Shown here: positions 51,429-64,000 of the stretch, piece by piece | Position numbering within the stretch: position 1 is the stretch's first letter | Layout of the letters: each line of letters begins with the position of its first letter | Assembly: GCA_018389105.1 (NCBI GenBank) | Contig: JACATO010002730.1 | Location: forward strand, 2,834,501 to 2,898,500 | Length of the DNA stretch: 64,000 nt | Direction of reading: 5' to 3' | DNA from: Nautilus pompilius | Taxonomy: Eukaryota > Mollusca > Cephalopoda > Nautilida > Nautilidae | Made by a program: the position numbers and the translations under genes | The notes under the pieces: generated by a model | The model's database searches: none | What the model saw: only the letters and a program-made list of their open reading frames with translations | What the model was told of the DNA's origin: nothing

Positions 51429-53769
51429 TAATAATAATAATAATTAATATAATAATAACTAATAATACGCAGATAAATATATGATCGATCTATACCTAGA
51501 CATCAATTCTCTCCAATACAAGTTTCCCCCTGCTTCTTGCATGAAAACTATTTAGAGAGAAAAATCGAAAGCTCTTCATAACTAACTTAGTTGCCCTGTT
51601 CACCAAAATCAGTTACTTTTGTTTCTATTCTCTGTGTGTTTGGTTTGTTTTCGTAATATCTTACCTAGATAAGCTTGTTCTATAATTTATAATAGACACT
51701 GTGCGATTTCATGGTTATGATAAACCCTCCTCTAAATCTTAGATGTATTAGTAGCATAGATTCACATGTTATTTGTCAATTTTTTGTTTTAATATTTTAC
51801 AATGAGTTTACTTTGCCTTCGTCAGCAAACACCAGGTTCACATTCATTGTTATTACTGAAACAATGACAACTGAACTAAATCTATTATTAATTATTCAGA
51901 AAAGATAACCAAAGTCATTCTTTATCTTTAGCGAATTTTAATAGTACTAAAAGTAAAGTTTAAGTTGTGTTTCTTAGCAAACCTTTCTTCAGTAAAATAA
52001 TCTGGATGATGATACAACAAATTTCTGCAATGGATTTAAAACACAGGATCTTTAACAGAGACCGGGGCTAAGTGCCACACCGGTTGGTTGTTACTCTTGC
52101 ACTGACTAAAAAAATAAGACTGCATATTGTTTAGTAAGCACTAATAAACATTCTTCCCGACCTGTAGAGTGAAAAAAGGCCGCCTCCGTGACAATTGCGA
52201 TATAGCCGCGGTCGTAGATAAAAGGCTAGAACAGATTTATTAATCTTTTACATCTAAGTAAAATATTTGTATTCTACTTATTATTTTATTTATGTAGTTT
52301 TCATCTGTTTCAATTAATTTATACGCTGGGTAGAGCAGAAAGTAAATTATTCATACATTATTAGTAGTAGATAATTCATTGGAGGGTCACGTTCAATTTG
52401 TAAATCTATGATGGAAGAATCCCTCAGTTCATGTATCGTTATATTATCGTCATTAGCGTAATAGTACCAGTGGTGGAGAACCCACTATGCCAACACTTTT
52501 CCTCGAGTTGTTCCGGTTTTGAAATCCCATTGTGAAAATTACGTCAACACTCACTCGGACCAAGTGCCTCAGGGCAGACTATCGAATGCTGGACACCATG
52601 TACGTTCAAAGTCGTGTTTAAACATTTTTAGGACTTACATTACTTTTGTGAAGTACACCAGCCGGCCTTTTTTTTTTTTGAACATACTATTCATGGTTGA
52701 CTCTGTTTCGTTGGATAGTGTGCTCCAGCCTACGGAACATAAATATCACCAATGTTGTTACAAAGTATAAACAACGGAGCATTCTGTGTAAATGAACTCA
52801 TAAGATTCTTCGAATGATGTTTTCCAGTAGTTAACTGTGGTCTGTTATATCCATACCACCCCGTACATTTTTAAAGCTTAACTGTTAGTCAACATAGCAG
52901 TAGCCATAACCATATGCACAAATTGTTTAGTCTTCATGTACTTAAAGAGAAAAATTCTATAATTGCTTATTATCAGAACATTAAATAACTCTATTGGTCT
53001 TAACTCATAGATCTAATTTAGCTTATACGATTTCAATAGAGATGAATCCTATAGATGGATGTTGTCCTTTTATCATGTTTAAAATTTTGTTTGCTTCTTT
53101 TCATGATTGATTTTGCTTAGTGTGTTCAGGTCGTTGTTTTCTCGCATGATAAATTCAAAATCTGTCACTTTATACGATGTTCAGACGATATAGTTTTTTG
53201 CTTCTAAATTGCTTAACTAAACGAATTCTATCAATTCTATTAATTCTTTGAGCCGAGAACATAAAAAATTCCCATGCTTACAGATGCTCATCCTAGCTTA
53301 AAAGAATACCTCAATGAATCTTTTTTCAGCTTTTTGACGTTCTGTTTTTTATGAGTCAAACTTTTGAAAATGACTCTGATACCGCAACATTACATTGCAC
53401 CATCCTTTGATTATATAATCTTATGTTCTCTTGCCTGATCAATCCGACTTTAATTTTGTTCAACGCCTAAGAAGGGGTTTTCAGTTCAGTTTTTCAATTA
53501 ATCGAACCGACTGGTTATGATCGCTGTCATGTAGAGTGAGCGGTGTGCAGTAAACCTCTGCTCAACTGCAAATTGTATGATGGTAAAAAAGAGGTTTCTA
53601 GTCACTGTTTATTCCGTCGTCTTCTTATTTCACATCTGTTTTTTTGTGGAATGGACCACATAGAAATTTTCTTCATTACGACAAATTGAGCGTCTTACAT
53701 AATTTTAACTGAAAATAAAAAAAACAAAAGTTTATTCTATTGCAAAATGTATGCATTTATTACTAATAA
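50801..53769. other. AT-rich DNA with a long TAA microsatellite
   Basis: Apart from the TAA array at 51232-51467 I recognise no gene or RNA. The patch at about 52060-52210 is less AT-rich but unassigned. Confidence 0.5.
51232..51467. repeat. (TAA)n microsatellite, interrupted
   Basis: About 235 bp of TAA units with regularly recurring TATAA slips. Confidence 0.97.
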
Positions 53770-54070
53770 CACTGGTCAACAAAATTAAATGTATTATACT
53801 CATTATGAATGAAAACCAACTTATTTAAACTAATTTTTCATGCTGATTTCAAAATTTCACTCTATTTGTACGCAGCACGTATCAGTTTTTCAGTAGATAC
53901 ATGCAAATATTTACATATTTGTATATATGAAATCATTAACGTAATAAATAAGGACATTATTTTTAGAAAGTAAATGAGTTTATTGAGTTAAAAATCATTA
54001 CTATCATTCTACAAAGAGTGAATACACAAAAAATGGGTCAGACAAAACAGACAAAGTTAGAACAACAGAG

Positions 54071-55081
54071 TTATAAACATTGTGATTTGGATTTCCTGCG
54101 GTGTTCCTTATCTGGTTGATCACGATAAAGTGTCCAGCAGTAGTCAGCCAGCATACTGTCATTCCAGAAGCCTTGGTACCGTTTCCCCATAGTACTAATG
54201 TCCTGGTGAAATCTTTCGCCATGTTCATCAGACACTGCTCCAAGGTTATCTGGGAAGAAATCCAGATGGGAGTCCAAGAAGTGAACTTTCTGTGACATGC
54301 GACAACCCATTGCTGAGTAACATTTCAGAAGATTCTTGCTGCCATCCTTGTAGTCCATTGGCTTCTTATTGCCAAAGAAATTCTCACAGATCCAAATTGG
54401 AAGTATTCCAAGCAGGCAGTTCCAGTTCATCCAGTGTTGTCTTGAAGTTGACATCTTTGAGTACTTCTCTAATTTGGGGTCCGACATAGATACCCTCTTT
54501 CAACTTCGCCTGTGTGATTTTGGGAAACTTTTCTACAATATACTCAAACCCTCTGGCATTTCTCTTCCCTGTGTCTTTACAAACTGTTTCATCAGTCCAA
54601 GCTTTATGTGCAAAGGAGGCAATAGGACATTACATGGATCTACAAGACGTGTATTCTTGACGCTAGACAGTCCTAGCTGGTATGATGTTCTTCTCTGCCA
54701 GTTTGATTCCGAATAATGTCTGTCAGTTGCCCGACTATCCCATAGACACGAGAAACAACAGTATTTTGTGAAACCTGACTGCATTTCCATTAACATTCCA
54801 ATGACTTTTAAATCTCCATATATTTTCCATGAGTATCTTTCATAGGCAATGGAATGAAGTAGAAGTTCCATATTCTCATATGAATCATGAAGATGAACGG
54901 AGTATGCAATAGGAATGTAGGGCTTCAAATTACCATTATGGAGAAGTAGAGCTTTTAAAGAAACATCTATAGCTTATAAATCTTCTTGATCTCTGGTGTT
55001 ATTTTACGTTTTTGAGCTTTCACAATAAATTGTCCACAGACGACAAAACACATCAGTAGGATTTCTACACTGTCTTGACAT
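54071..55081 (-). pseudogene. Truncated E-family transposase (E5)
   Basis: It begins with MSRQCRNPTDVFC-like text and shares the deletion junction of E2 and E3 (near 54970). It keeps GDLKVIGMLMEMQSGF, KYCCFSCLWDSR, LLPPLHIKLGLMKQF, HFLDSHLDFFPDNLGAVS, DEHGERFHQDI and MLADYCWTLYRD. A unique insertion of about 22-24 bp near 54400 partly duplicates local sequence and gives LLGILPIW after WNC. Two pieces stay open (54533-54928 and 54071-54487), separated by a frameshift. Confidence 0.78.
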
Positions 55082-55136
55082 TGTTAACACTGTAAAACAA
55101 CTAAGGAAATAGATAAAAACGGTTATACTTATATTG

Positions 55137-55260
55137 AATTTGAGCTGATGAAATAATTCATCAGACCAATTATGACTGGACAATTTGAGATGTTGAAATA
55201 CCTATTTCATCAGACAAAACTTGATTGGTTAATTTAAGATGATGAAATATTGCATCTGAA
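55137..55260. repeat. Palindromic GATGAAAT repeats in the E5 leader
   Basis: The same three-unit array as in E2 and E3, upstream of the truncated gene. Confidence 0.7.
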
Positions 55261-55500
55261 CTATGCAGCAATGAATAATGTAGTTTATTTTAAAGGTATG
55301 TTTCCATGATGTAAATGAAATACATGCATACAGGTCATTAATTGGAATTTCTATATAATGCATGAGCTAAAGCCAAAAAAACTTTCTCATCTTGAAAACC
55401 GTACGTGATGTCAAAAAACTAATTGTATATTTGAAATCAGCATTAAAAACTCCACTTAGTACACTTTGACATGCTTGATGAAAATACTTGTTCACCAGTG

Positions 55501-55513
55501 ATTTACAGTTTTC

Positions 55514-55602
<89 letters not shown>

Positions 55603-58600
55603 TCTAAAACCATTGGTTTAAAGATTAATGAAATATTCATGAAGCAGAGGGTATGATACTTTGATATGGCAGAGGTTGTATGATCAATTTTCCAGCAGAT
55701 TCTTATAGTAGAGACACGTTTTGACTTTAATATTTTTGTGTCTAGACTTATAATAATGTAATTATATGAATTAATAAAATGCTTATTTGTGATATATATT
55801 TATGTTTACTCCAAAATTATAGCTATCAGATACATATAACACTATGCATATGAATAAAACCATACAGAGATATATGATGTATAACACTGCAAACCTTTTC
55901 AACATGCGCCAATAAATTAATATAAATTTAAAATGATAGTTAGTCTTGTAATGTTATAATAATGTATATAGAGATATATTTTAAGCATTACATTTACAGA
56001 AAAACTATCTTGTATCAGCACGCGTTTAGCATTGAGAAAAATTAATTAAATTTTCATATATTTGCTAAATTATGTGGGATCTCAGATCTACCGTTTGCTT
56101 TCGGTTGACTTAACAGACGTAAACGTATAAATAAATTATAACTTTAATTAACTATAATGCACATGAACGGAAACAATTTTTTTCAATGTAGCGACACATG
56201 AAAGTTGGTATGGACTGTGCAATCCATCAGATTTCGGTAGAGGCATCTTTGTCTGTTTGTTTATCTTATAGCAAAAAATTTAAAAAAAAACATAATACTA
56301 TTAATAGCAACAGGTTTGCTACTATCAAAATCTAAACATTCTCAAAAATAGAATGACCTTTATGTAATAATGAAGTTATTGGCAGAAACGACATTAGTGA
56401 AGATACAAACATTTAATTCAATTGCTTTAAAGAAGCTGAAAGATAAAACGAGAATTTAAGAAAACTAAAAAGAAATGTGGAATTTCTTATACTACTCTGT
56501 TGGAGGAAATATTCCTGCGTTGTCATCGTTCAATTTCAGATTAAATAAGTAGCATATATTTGTATAGACGCTAAAGCAAACGGGAAAACTGACAGAGTCG
56601 ACTGCAAATTGTGCGGCATCATAACGAAGTCGCACCTACATGACAGCAGAAGAAAAATCATCCGCTGAAGTTCTTAATTGAAAGTCGTAAAAAACTCTTA
56701 AATACCAACTTTACGTGATATTCACGCAGCATTAAAAATAAAAGATACTAGAAGCCGAACCAAAGATATTAGATAACTTAAGCCAACTCCACCTCAGCAA
56801 AAGCCGAATGAGTGGGAAAAAATTGTTTAGTAAAACTGTATCGTTTTACAGCACGAAAATGTTTGACTGTCAGTTATACAATTTAACTTTAAATGAGGGT
56901 GACTGAAGCTGCTTTATTCTGCATCTCCAACTGTGACTAAAGTTTAAGTTAAATAAGGTGTTCATTCTAAATTTTATTGAAAAATGATACTTTATTAAAA
57001 TTGCAGTTTTGTAGCCCAACCACCTAATCAACCGCAGTCACTTACTTCAATGTCACTGATTTTTTGCCAAAGAAAAATATGCCTTTATCTTTTGTTTACT
57101 GGACGGCACAATAAACCGTAAAGCTATTTTCAGGAGAGATTAAAGAGCAGTTATTATACAAATACGAAGTAAAAATGGTTCCTCTGTTGTTGTTTTTTTA
57201 TACATTGTGAAAAATAAAGCAGGCAAAGAAAGGTTATGTTTCTTTTACAGAGTTTTAACGATAGAATTTATCATTAAATCAATCAGGATTTCTGTGCCTG
57301 AAGACGAATAACATAAAAGAATTTACAAATGTATTCTTTTTTTTGGTATTTAGCACTGATTTATTTGCCAGTTTATTTTGAATAAAACTCATATATAATA
57401 TTTTTTGTGTACAGTCAAAATCACTGTCGTCCTATTCTGGAAATATAAATTATTTTAACGTAGTGATTAATTTAAATTAGAAATTTTGTGTCATAATTTA
57501 ATATTTAAGTGGTTTGACTTTGCAAGGTCGTATATTTTATTTATTATTATTTTCTTCTTGTCAGGAAAATGTTTAAGATGCTGTAATTTTAAATTGCCTA
57601 TATTCCATCTTTGACGCAAAAAAGAGCCAATGGCGTTAATCTAGGTATATCGGTTATGTGGGGTAAACGTACAGCAAGCAAGCTATTAAAGAGTAATTAT
57701 CAATCAATCATGCAAGAAACACAGCATCCTGTATGCAGTAAGGCGCTTGCTATATTGTCAAATGTAAACCTTGAATAATGTACGATCATCACAAACACTT
57801 CTGATACGTTACTTATTATGCTGTATTGCACAATGACAGCAGATAGGCAGAAGTTAAATATCTGCTCTTTTGTTATTATGATGAAAGTGAAGTCACAAGC
57901 ACAAAAAGGCATGGAATGCCTCCAGCAAGACAAGGGGCTGAGGGCAAACTTGCCAGCGTTAGGTTTTTCTGCTCAGTCGCATTGCTCTATCAGCTCGCCT
58001 ATAATATGTTGGCAATGTTTTTCTTTAGACTTCCCACATTTCGAAAAATCCTGATTAAATATCCGATTAACTGGGCAGGTATTTTCGCTTCGATTTTGTA
58101 CTTCTAACAGATAGCAAAAGGTCACGTTTGTGAAATAGTTACAAATAGCAGCGGTGTTAATAAACAGTTATTTTCTAGTATCTGCTAAATTTATATCATT
58201 TTAAGGAATTAGTTTTTCTTTATTTTAATGTGATTGCCTTCGGATCTAAGGCGTTTATATAATTACGAAACCACTGATCTTCTCGATGTCCTTTATCTGG
58301 GTTTAAATGAAACTCTGTATTCGGCTTCGTAAGGTTTGGAAAAGTTTTCTTTTACCTTCCCTCTAAATCGCTTCCTTTCGTCTACAGCAGCTTAAGTACA
58401 CGCATCGGATGCAAGCTTGTAGCCATGTTGAATGCGTAAATGCTGTATCATTAATCTAAAGTAGAACCATTACGCAAGAGTGTTACTAACAAACACCTTT
58501 TTAAATTGTATGAATACATTTTTATTTCAAAGATACCTTATTTTGCATTTCTAATAAAAACAAGAGTAGATTCGCCTTTATGCTATAGTTCGCTTGAACT

Positions 58601-61600
58601 GGTCATTTTTGAAAATCTTTTAATGGCCAATCTGATGTCACTATGCAGTGAAGGAATAGACAATGTAAGGATTTATCTACTCAAATTATAAACATATTTT
58701 GCTTTGTTTTTGGTGACTACGAAGAACAAAACGTAAGCATGACAACTTTTGCATTTCAGAAATAGTTACTAGTAAGTATTATTTAAAACTGAATTTACTA
58801 CTTCCTCAATGGCCAGTATATTTGGCTGATTCGGTAATATTCAGTGTGTTTTGTTAGACGTAAAGCCATCGATTTAACTGCTCAAATACTGACCAAGATC
58901 ATGACTTCTTTCGCTATTCATATTATACGAGTGATTAAAACTATTAAGATGCATGAGGAATGACAGATTTATAAAGTATAGGTGTTATTTGCATCAACCA
59001 GAATATTTTTAAATCACCCACTGTATTCTAGACGATCCCTGGTTTTTCTATTATGTTTTGGGACCTGTCTGGAGTGTCTCATTAATCTTCTAATTTTGCA
59101 ATTGACTAAATTTCTTTATAACTTTTCAATGTTTATAAACAACTATGCGCCATTCTCCGGTCAAAGATAGACTTTTAGTTAGACAAAACTTTGCTCTACG
59201 CCAGATCTGGCCTGCTGAAAAAAATTTAACTGAACAAATCTAAAGATTTAAATAATGCAATTAATAAATTCATTTTCGTTTAACAAAATACTTTATTCTC
59301 TTTGTTATACTCCCCACACTTTGAATAATTAACTTATCTAAATAAATTTATGATTTGTATTAGGGGAATTTCATCTTTAAATTAGATTCATATCCAATTT
59401 ATAATCTTCTGTTTTTTTTTTTACTTTTATATTAAATTATAAAAAGGATGCTTAGACTTTTAACTAGCAGTGCTATGACGTTGAAAAAGAACATTTATTT
59501 TAGAAAGTTTCAGAATTCCATGGAACATTTTTTATAGTTTCCAATATATTCACATCTGAACTGATGCTAGAAACAAAGAGATTTATCAAAACAAAAGTAA
59601 CCCAGATGATGAAATATCAATATAAAATTTAAATTATCAATCATATTTGTAGATAAGCAAATATGTTTGGTAAACTAATTGTCTTTTTCTTTCACGCAAA
59701 TTTATTTGTCTATAAATACTGATACTCAAAAGGTTTCACAAGAAAGACTAGTGAATATAATATACCGTCTCTTCCGCGATTTTAGTAATAATAATTTACA
59801 GACAGGTGTGCCAGAAAGATATTTTGAAAATATACCAGTTATTATTTATTTCCAAATCAATATGCGCAATAATTTTTTTTTCAACTTGCATAATGGAATA
59901 AACTTGACAAAAAACGGTTTCAGTGATAACAATAAATTTCGCTATTTAATAATTAATTACTTTTAAACAGAACTTTGTTCGTGTACCTATTTATTAGGTA
60001 CAGTGTTTCAGTATGTGTTCAAACTTTGGTACATTTCGAATGTAATTGCGTATTATATTGTTCCATATGCTTCTTAAGTGTCCCATTGCTCTTCGACATT
60101 TGTAAAACTTTCCTTACGTATAATCTCATATTTCTCATTAATCTTTACATGAAGACGTTATAGTGTTCAATCCAACCTGTTCAGAGTATGGTTTTCTTTC
60201 TACTTTTGTTTGATGGTTTGGTTGTTTAGTTTTTTGTCCTCGCAAATTGCTTTACCGTTTTAAATAAGTACGCATTTTTCTTTTAGTTTGCTGCAATAAT
60301 AATTATTAGAATATAATAAATTAATTGTAGAATGTTCACCTTATCTACTTGGGAAGCCGTGGAGTTTCTTTTCTTATATATATGTTTGTGTGAAAAAATA
60401 TTTAATATATTTCTTACAAATTTGGCTTCAGTATATTGAATATTATAAGAAAGTTGGAAACTTTCGTGTTCCGATATTGTGAAATGCATATATCTTTTTT
60501 CATTTGTCCGTTATCTGTTAATATAAAATCTTTCACTATTTCCATATACATATTTTTGTATACTAGCATGATACTATCTTTAAGTTAATAAATTAATGTT
60601 AATTTAATTAATTGACAATAGAATTTGAGTTATTTAAGTTAAATTTTGTGTTTGATTTCTATTAAAAGTTTCGTGTGTATAAAACACAGTAAAAACGCTA
60701 AATGATGTTTTCAAGTTAGGTATTTTTTGGATAACTGCTATACATTTGAATCATACTTTGAAAAATGTACCATTTTTTTGTCAATATAAAGTAACTTATA
60801 TTTTTACCAATTCACAGATTAATAAGAAAATTGGAGAATCTGGAACCTGGTTTAATATTTCATGCACTGGGGTAGTATATTTTGCCTTAGTTTTAAGAAT
60901 TATATTTTGAAAGAAAAAAATGATCCAATTTTTCCATAAAAATAATTTAAATTATAATGAACTGCATCGCAATAGTTAAACTTCCATTCTACGTTAAAGT
61001 TTCCCTATTTTATTGATCTAACATTCTGTACGTCTTTAGATTTTGATGACCTTCACAGAGACATTTCTTTTGAAATAAATACGATTCCTTTTCATATTAG
61101 GACAACCCCAAATGAAGCCATGACAGACACATTCTATTTCATCAACTGGCTCTTATACTGTTTTTTCTTCAGACTTTTGGAGATCATTCATTTTTTCTGC
61201 ATTAATCTGTGTAAATCTTTCTCTAAAAGTTTCATGCGAGTTTATAACTTAATGACATTTGTGTCTCTATCAGCTACTTTTATTTTCCAGCAGCCTAAAT
61301 AGTTTCTTATTGGCTTTGTTACCGCACAAGAGAAATCATTGAAAAGAAAAACACATTGCTGTGAAAATTACTGCTATTATTTCTGCAATCATTTATAGGT
61401 GTGATAGATCCAGTAGTCTGAGTATGAAAGACTGTTTCTAAATAAGAAACAAAAAAAAATTTGTCTTGTTTAATTAATGATGCTTTTTTGTTTTATAAAA
61501 TGGTCGAGAAAAACCAAAACATGTTTAGTGTCCTGTATTGTAACTGGTGAGGCGATGAAAATATTATAATGTCTCTACTGACAATTTGGTGTTGCAATAT

Positions 61601-62600
61601 AACTTTGATCTGTGTTAACATTTATAAGAAAGTTGTTGTGAAATATCAGATAAAAATCTTCAAGAATATGCCTTTACCTTTACAAATCATAATATTTTTT
61701 GAGATTTGCATGTGGTATTTAAAATTTTACATGAAAAGCGTCATCAATCATAAACTTTACATAAAAACTGTAAGTTAGAAATAAAAATTTAGTATTTCAA
61801 AATTCAGAAGTAACAATTCACTCTTTGTTAATAAATTCGAAGTGTTGCTTAATATGACGCAAAGCTAAGAATAATTTTCTTTCCCTACCTCCTCGCCGAA
61901 ACTCACCTTATGCAGATAAAATAATATTTACACAGGTACCTTTTATTTTAACTTCTCAGGTGTTATTTATTCTCTGCAGATAGGTTAGAATTTTTTGTTC
62001 AGTTTTGGTTTTCATTCTGGATAAACTAGTCCAGATATGCATGCCTGCTAATTCTTTAAATTTGTTAAGTTGCCTGCTTGTTCTTTAATATCTGAAAGAA
62101 ACTGTTGTGTGGATAACATAAACACAACAGCTTTACTATTATTTATAAATAATACAATAATATTATCTTATATATATATAAAAACTTTAGTTCATTGTAG
62201 CTAGCTAGACGAAAAACCTCTTTATTTGATTATACTGACTGCATGAAATAATCAAAATACCAAGTTACTTAGTATGTAAATACAAATCCATGTTAATATC
62301 AAAATCATTAGAAATGTGTTCTTTGTTCCGTAAGATAACGCCAATCAAAAGAAGTAGCTCTGCTTTTTTCTTCTTGGCTCATCGTCATTTTACTTTAAGA
62401 AAGTAAAATTACTTTCTTCGTGAAGAAGAATATTTGATCCAAGGTCGTACTGAAAGAAATTAGCCCTAATAAGTTACACGAAACCTAATATTGATAAAAT
62501 TGATTATATTTACACAAACTACAACAATTGATGAAAACCAAAAGAAACCTAAAGGAATCACATAATCTCGATTTCCAGCAAATATCTTTTCTTATGAGTG
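55501..62600. other. AT-rich DNA, no firmly recognised gene
   Basis: The TAA microsatellite at 55514-55601 is the only sure feature. A plus-strand stretch at about 56590-56830 reads VDCKLCGIITKSHLH, which could be the CxxC...H of a decayed BED-type zinc finger from a hAT element, but nothing else supports it. Frames near 57818-58107 and 59679-59966 have no known domain. Confidence 0.45.
55514..55601. repeat. (TAA)n microsatellite
   Basis: About 29 TAA units with one slip, 13 bp beyond the right end of E5. Confidence 0.97.
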
Positions 62601-62849
62601 TTTCTAGTTGGCAAAACTATTGATAAAATGTGTTCACCACTTTTTTCAGAAACTACGCCAACCAAGGAAATAGTTATAAGGGCTCAAACCACTCAGTGTA
62701 CAACAAAACACGACAGAAAAAAAGGTCTCTTCTTTTGCTCCAAATTCTTGACCTGTGCTTTGTTTTATATCCTGATGCTGGGTAAAAACGTGGTGCAGCT
62801 GCTGATGTTACGCCAAATTTCTGTCCAGTTTCATTAGTGCTTTTCTGAT

Positions 62850-63150
62850 AGAGTGAAGTCTTAACTTTGTCCTTTGAGGAGAAAATAAATAAAAATTATA
62901 TCTGTAGCATCCAAAAACAAATCGAGACTAGGTTTACCTGCCGAAGACTGTCTTAAACATTTTTTTATTTGTGTTAGCGAATTGGGATACGAACTCACTT
63001 GAATTTCCAGTCTGTTTCCGGTTCAAAATACTGCAGTCATAATTCGTCGTCCGTAATAATGTTATGCACGAATGAATCACATTCTGCTTCAGAACGTTAC
63101 AGCAGTATGTTTATCCTGTTGAGCGATTTCCTCATTAAAATGCAGGTTTT
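62850..63150 (-). pseudogene. Possible mariner transposase remnant
   Basis: The minus strand near 63080-62990 reads SFVHNIITDDEL-stop-LQYFEPET and then a damaged EWxxP-like stretch. This resembles the first catalytic Asp region of mariner (FLxxIITGDETWxxxxxPETKxxSxEW). The surrounding sequence cannot be aligned with confidence, and I could not find inverted ends. Confidence 0.4.
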
Positions 63151-64000
63151 CTTAATCTGGTCATATTTCTACGACCCTGAAGCCACATCCATTCTTCATA
63201 AGAAGACCCATGACTTTTACCCGATAATCGCTTCGAATCTGCACCCACTAGCGTTTTTCTTGCTATGTATCACAGCATTTGGAAGCCTATCCGATCTTCT
63301 GTTTTTTCAATGTCTCTCTTTTCCAATTATGAATTCTAAAAGTTGTTTCACACATATATAACTGATACTAGACCCACCATACATATTTTTTCAGTCTCAC
63401 ATAGACACTTTTATGATTTACTTCCTCTTTTGTGCGGAATTATATTCCACATATAGTTTCAACATCTTATTTACGATAGATTCATTTCCATTGGCTACTA
63501 TGCTGCTACACTCTGAAGTAAGAATGATACCACTGATGTTAATGAGTATAGGCAACATTATATCTTGCGAGAATAAATTCAGAAGTTTGTCTAGATAGTG
63601 GTTTTTCTTTCAAGTAATTATTTAGAAAAAATCACTTTCAGTTCCACAGTAAAATATGTTTTTATTGCAGTAGAATTTCTGATAAATTTTAGGTATGATT
63701 TATATTTAAGTATATTATGACAAAACTTCGCACATTGGGTTCTTTTCCATTTATTTTGATGGTTAATCATGAATAACATCCTATTTATTTCTATAATGAA
63801 CAGGCTTCATGCTTTTCTAATTAGAATGCATAAACCGATTATGCTGTGGCAAGAAATTAATTGTGGTGTGTTCGTTACAGATAGCCTTGCACACAATCAC
63901 GACTATCCCGGTTTGTCTTTTGTCAGCACAACATTAATATCAAAACATCAATAAACACTGACCTTGCTCTAAACAACTTTGTCAGTGGTGCAGGAAATAT
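63151..64000. other. AT-rich DNA, no recognised gene
   Basis: The open frame of 120 codons at 62999-63361 (plus strand) overlaps the possible mariner remnant on the other strand and shows no domain. Nothing else is recognised up to the window edge. Confidence 0.45.

Larger units (their letters stand above)
53770..55500 (-). mobile_element. DNA transposon E5 (internally deleted copy)
   Basis: The left end is CACTGGTCAACAAAATTAAA and the right end read inward is CACTGGTGAACAAGTATTTT. Subterminal motifs are at 53842-53853 (72 bp in) and 55430-55441 (59 bp in). Unlike the other four it has no matching target duplication: TAA on the left, ATT on the right. A TAA microsatellite starts 13 bp beyond its right end, so the flank may have been rearranged. 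It is near-identical to E2. Confidence 0.9.

Noticed and set aside
53767..55503. A TTA target duplication for E5
   Set aside because: Flanking triplets are TAA and ATT; they do not match, so no duplication was claimed.
56590..56830. BED zinc finger of a hAT element (VDCKLCGIITKSHLH)
   Set aside because: Only one CxxC and one His can be placed; no hAT catalytic or dimerisation motifs nearby.
62999..63361. 120-codon plus-strand frame, considered as a gene
   Set aside because: No domain, and it overlaps a possible mariner remnant on the other strand.
1..64000. CRISPR arrays, bacterial operons or integrated phage
   Set aside because: No short regular repeats with unique spacers and no prokaryotic gene structure; the sequence is clearly from an animal genome.

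Overview
The window looks like intergenic or intronic DNA from an animal, most likely an invertebrate. It is roughly two-thirds A+T by eye, rich in CT, CA and TAA simple repeats, and full of decayed transposons (mariner, Tc1, pogo/Tigger, Ty3/gypsy). I found no convincing host protein-coding gene, tRNA or rRNA. A mollusc such as a cephalopod would fit the mix, but that is a weak inference from repeat content only.

Layout. Positions 1-2740 hold a long, degenerate tandem array with a period near 78 bp that runs off the left edge. Positions 5323-13436 are one Ty3/gypsy-type LTR retrotransposon on the minus strand: about 550-bp LTRs, a proline-tRNA-like primer site, gag, protease, integrase, reverse transcriptase and RNase H, all broken. 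The integrase lies upstream of the reverse transcriptase, the order of the Gmr1-like group rather than of ordinary gypsy elements. A 2.1-kb DNA transposon sits inside its downstream LTR.

That inserted element is the first of five related DNA transposons: E1 5473-7582, E2 16100-17819, E4 19669-20616, E3 31810-33500 and E5 53770-55500. They share CACTGGTCAACAA-like terminal inverted repeats. Four of the five have a 3-bp TTA/TAA target duplication, and one insertion is confirmed by the intact site in the other LTR. All carry a conserved subterminal motif (GCTGATTTCAAA-like) 58-72 bp from each end. They encode, or encoded, one protein of about 550 residues with an N-terminal Cys/His region and a C-terminal GDLKV, CCxxC, HIKLGLMK and EHGERFHQ motif series. 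I read this as a DDE-type transposase of the CMC/RAG-like sort, but the superfamily assignment is inference. E2, E3 and E5 share one internal deletion, so they are a non-autonomous subfamily mobilised in trans. E4 is a smaller derivative with long inverted ends.

Other mobile elements are a mariner with a deleted catalytic core (22016-23029), a Tc1 element with long IR/DR-type ends (25466-27096), a Tc1 remnant (about 43985-44640), a full-length but dead mariner (45891-47162), a frameshifted pogo/Tigger DNA-binding region (about 50350-50800) and a possible mariner remnant near 63 kb. The remaining stretches are AT-rich DNA in which I recognise nothing, apart from two unassigned GC-richer islands (15.25-15.72 kb and 33.82-34.08 kb) and long triplet microsatellites.
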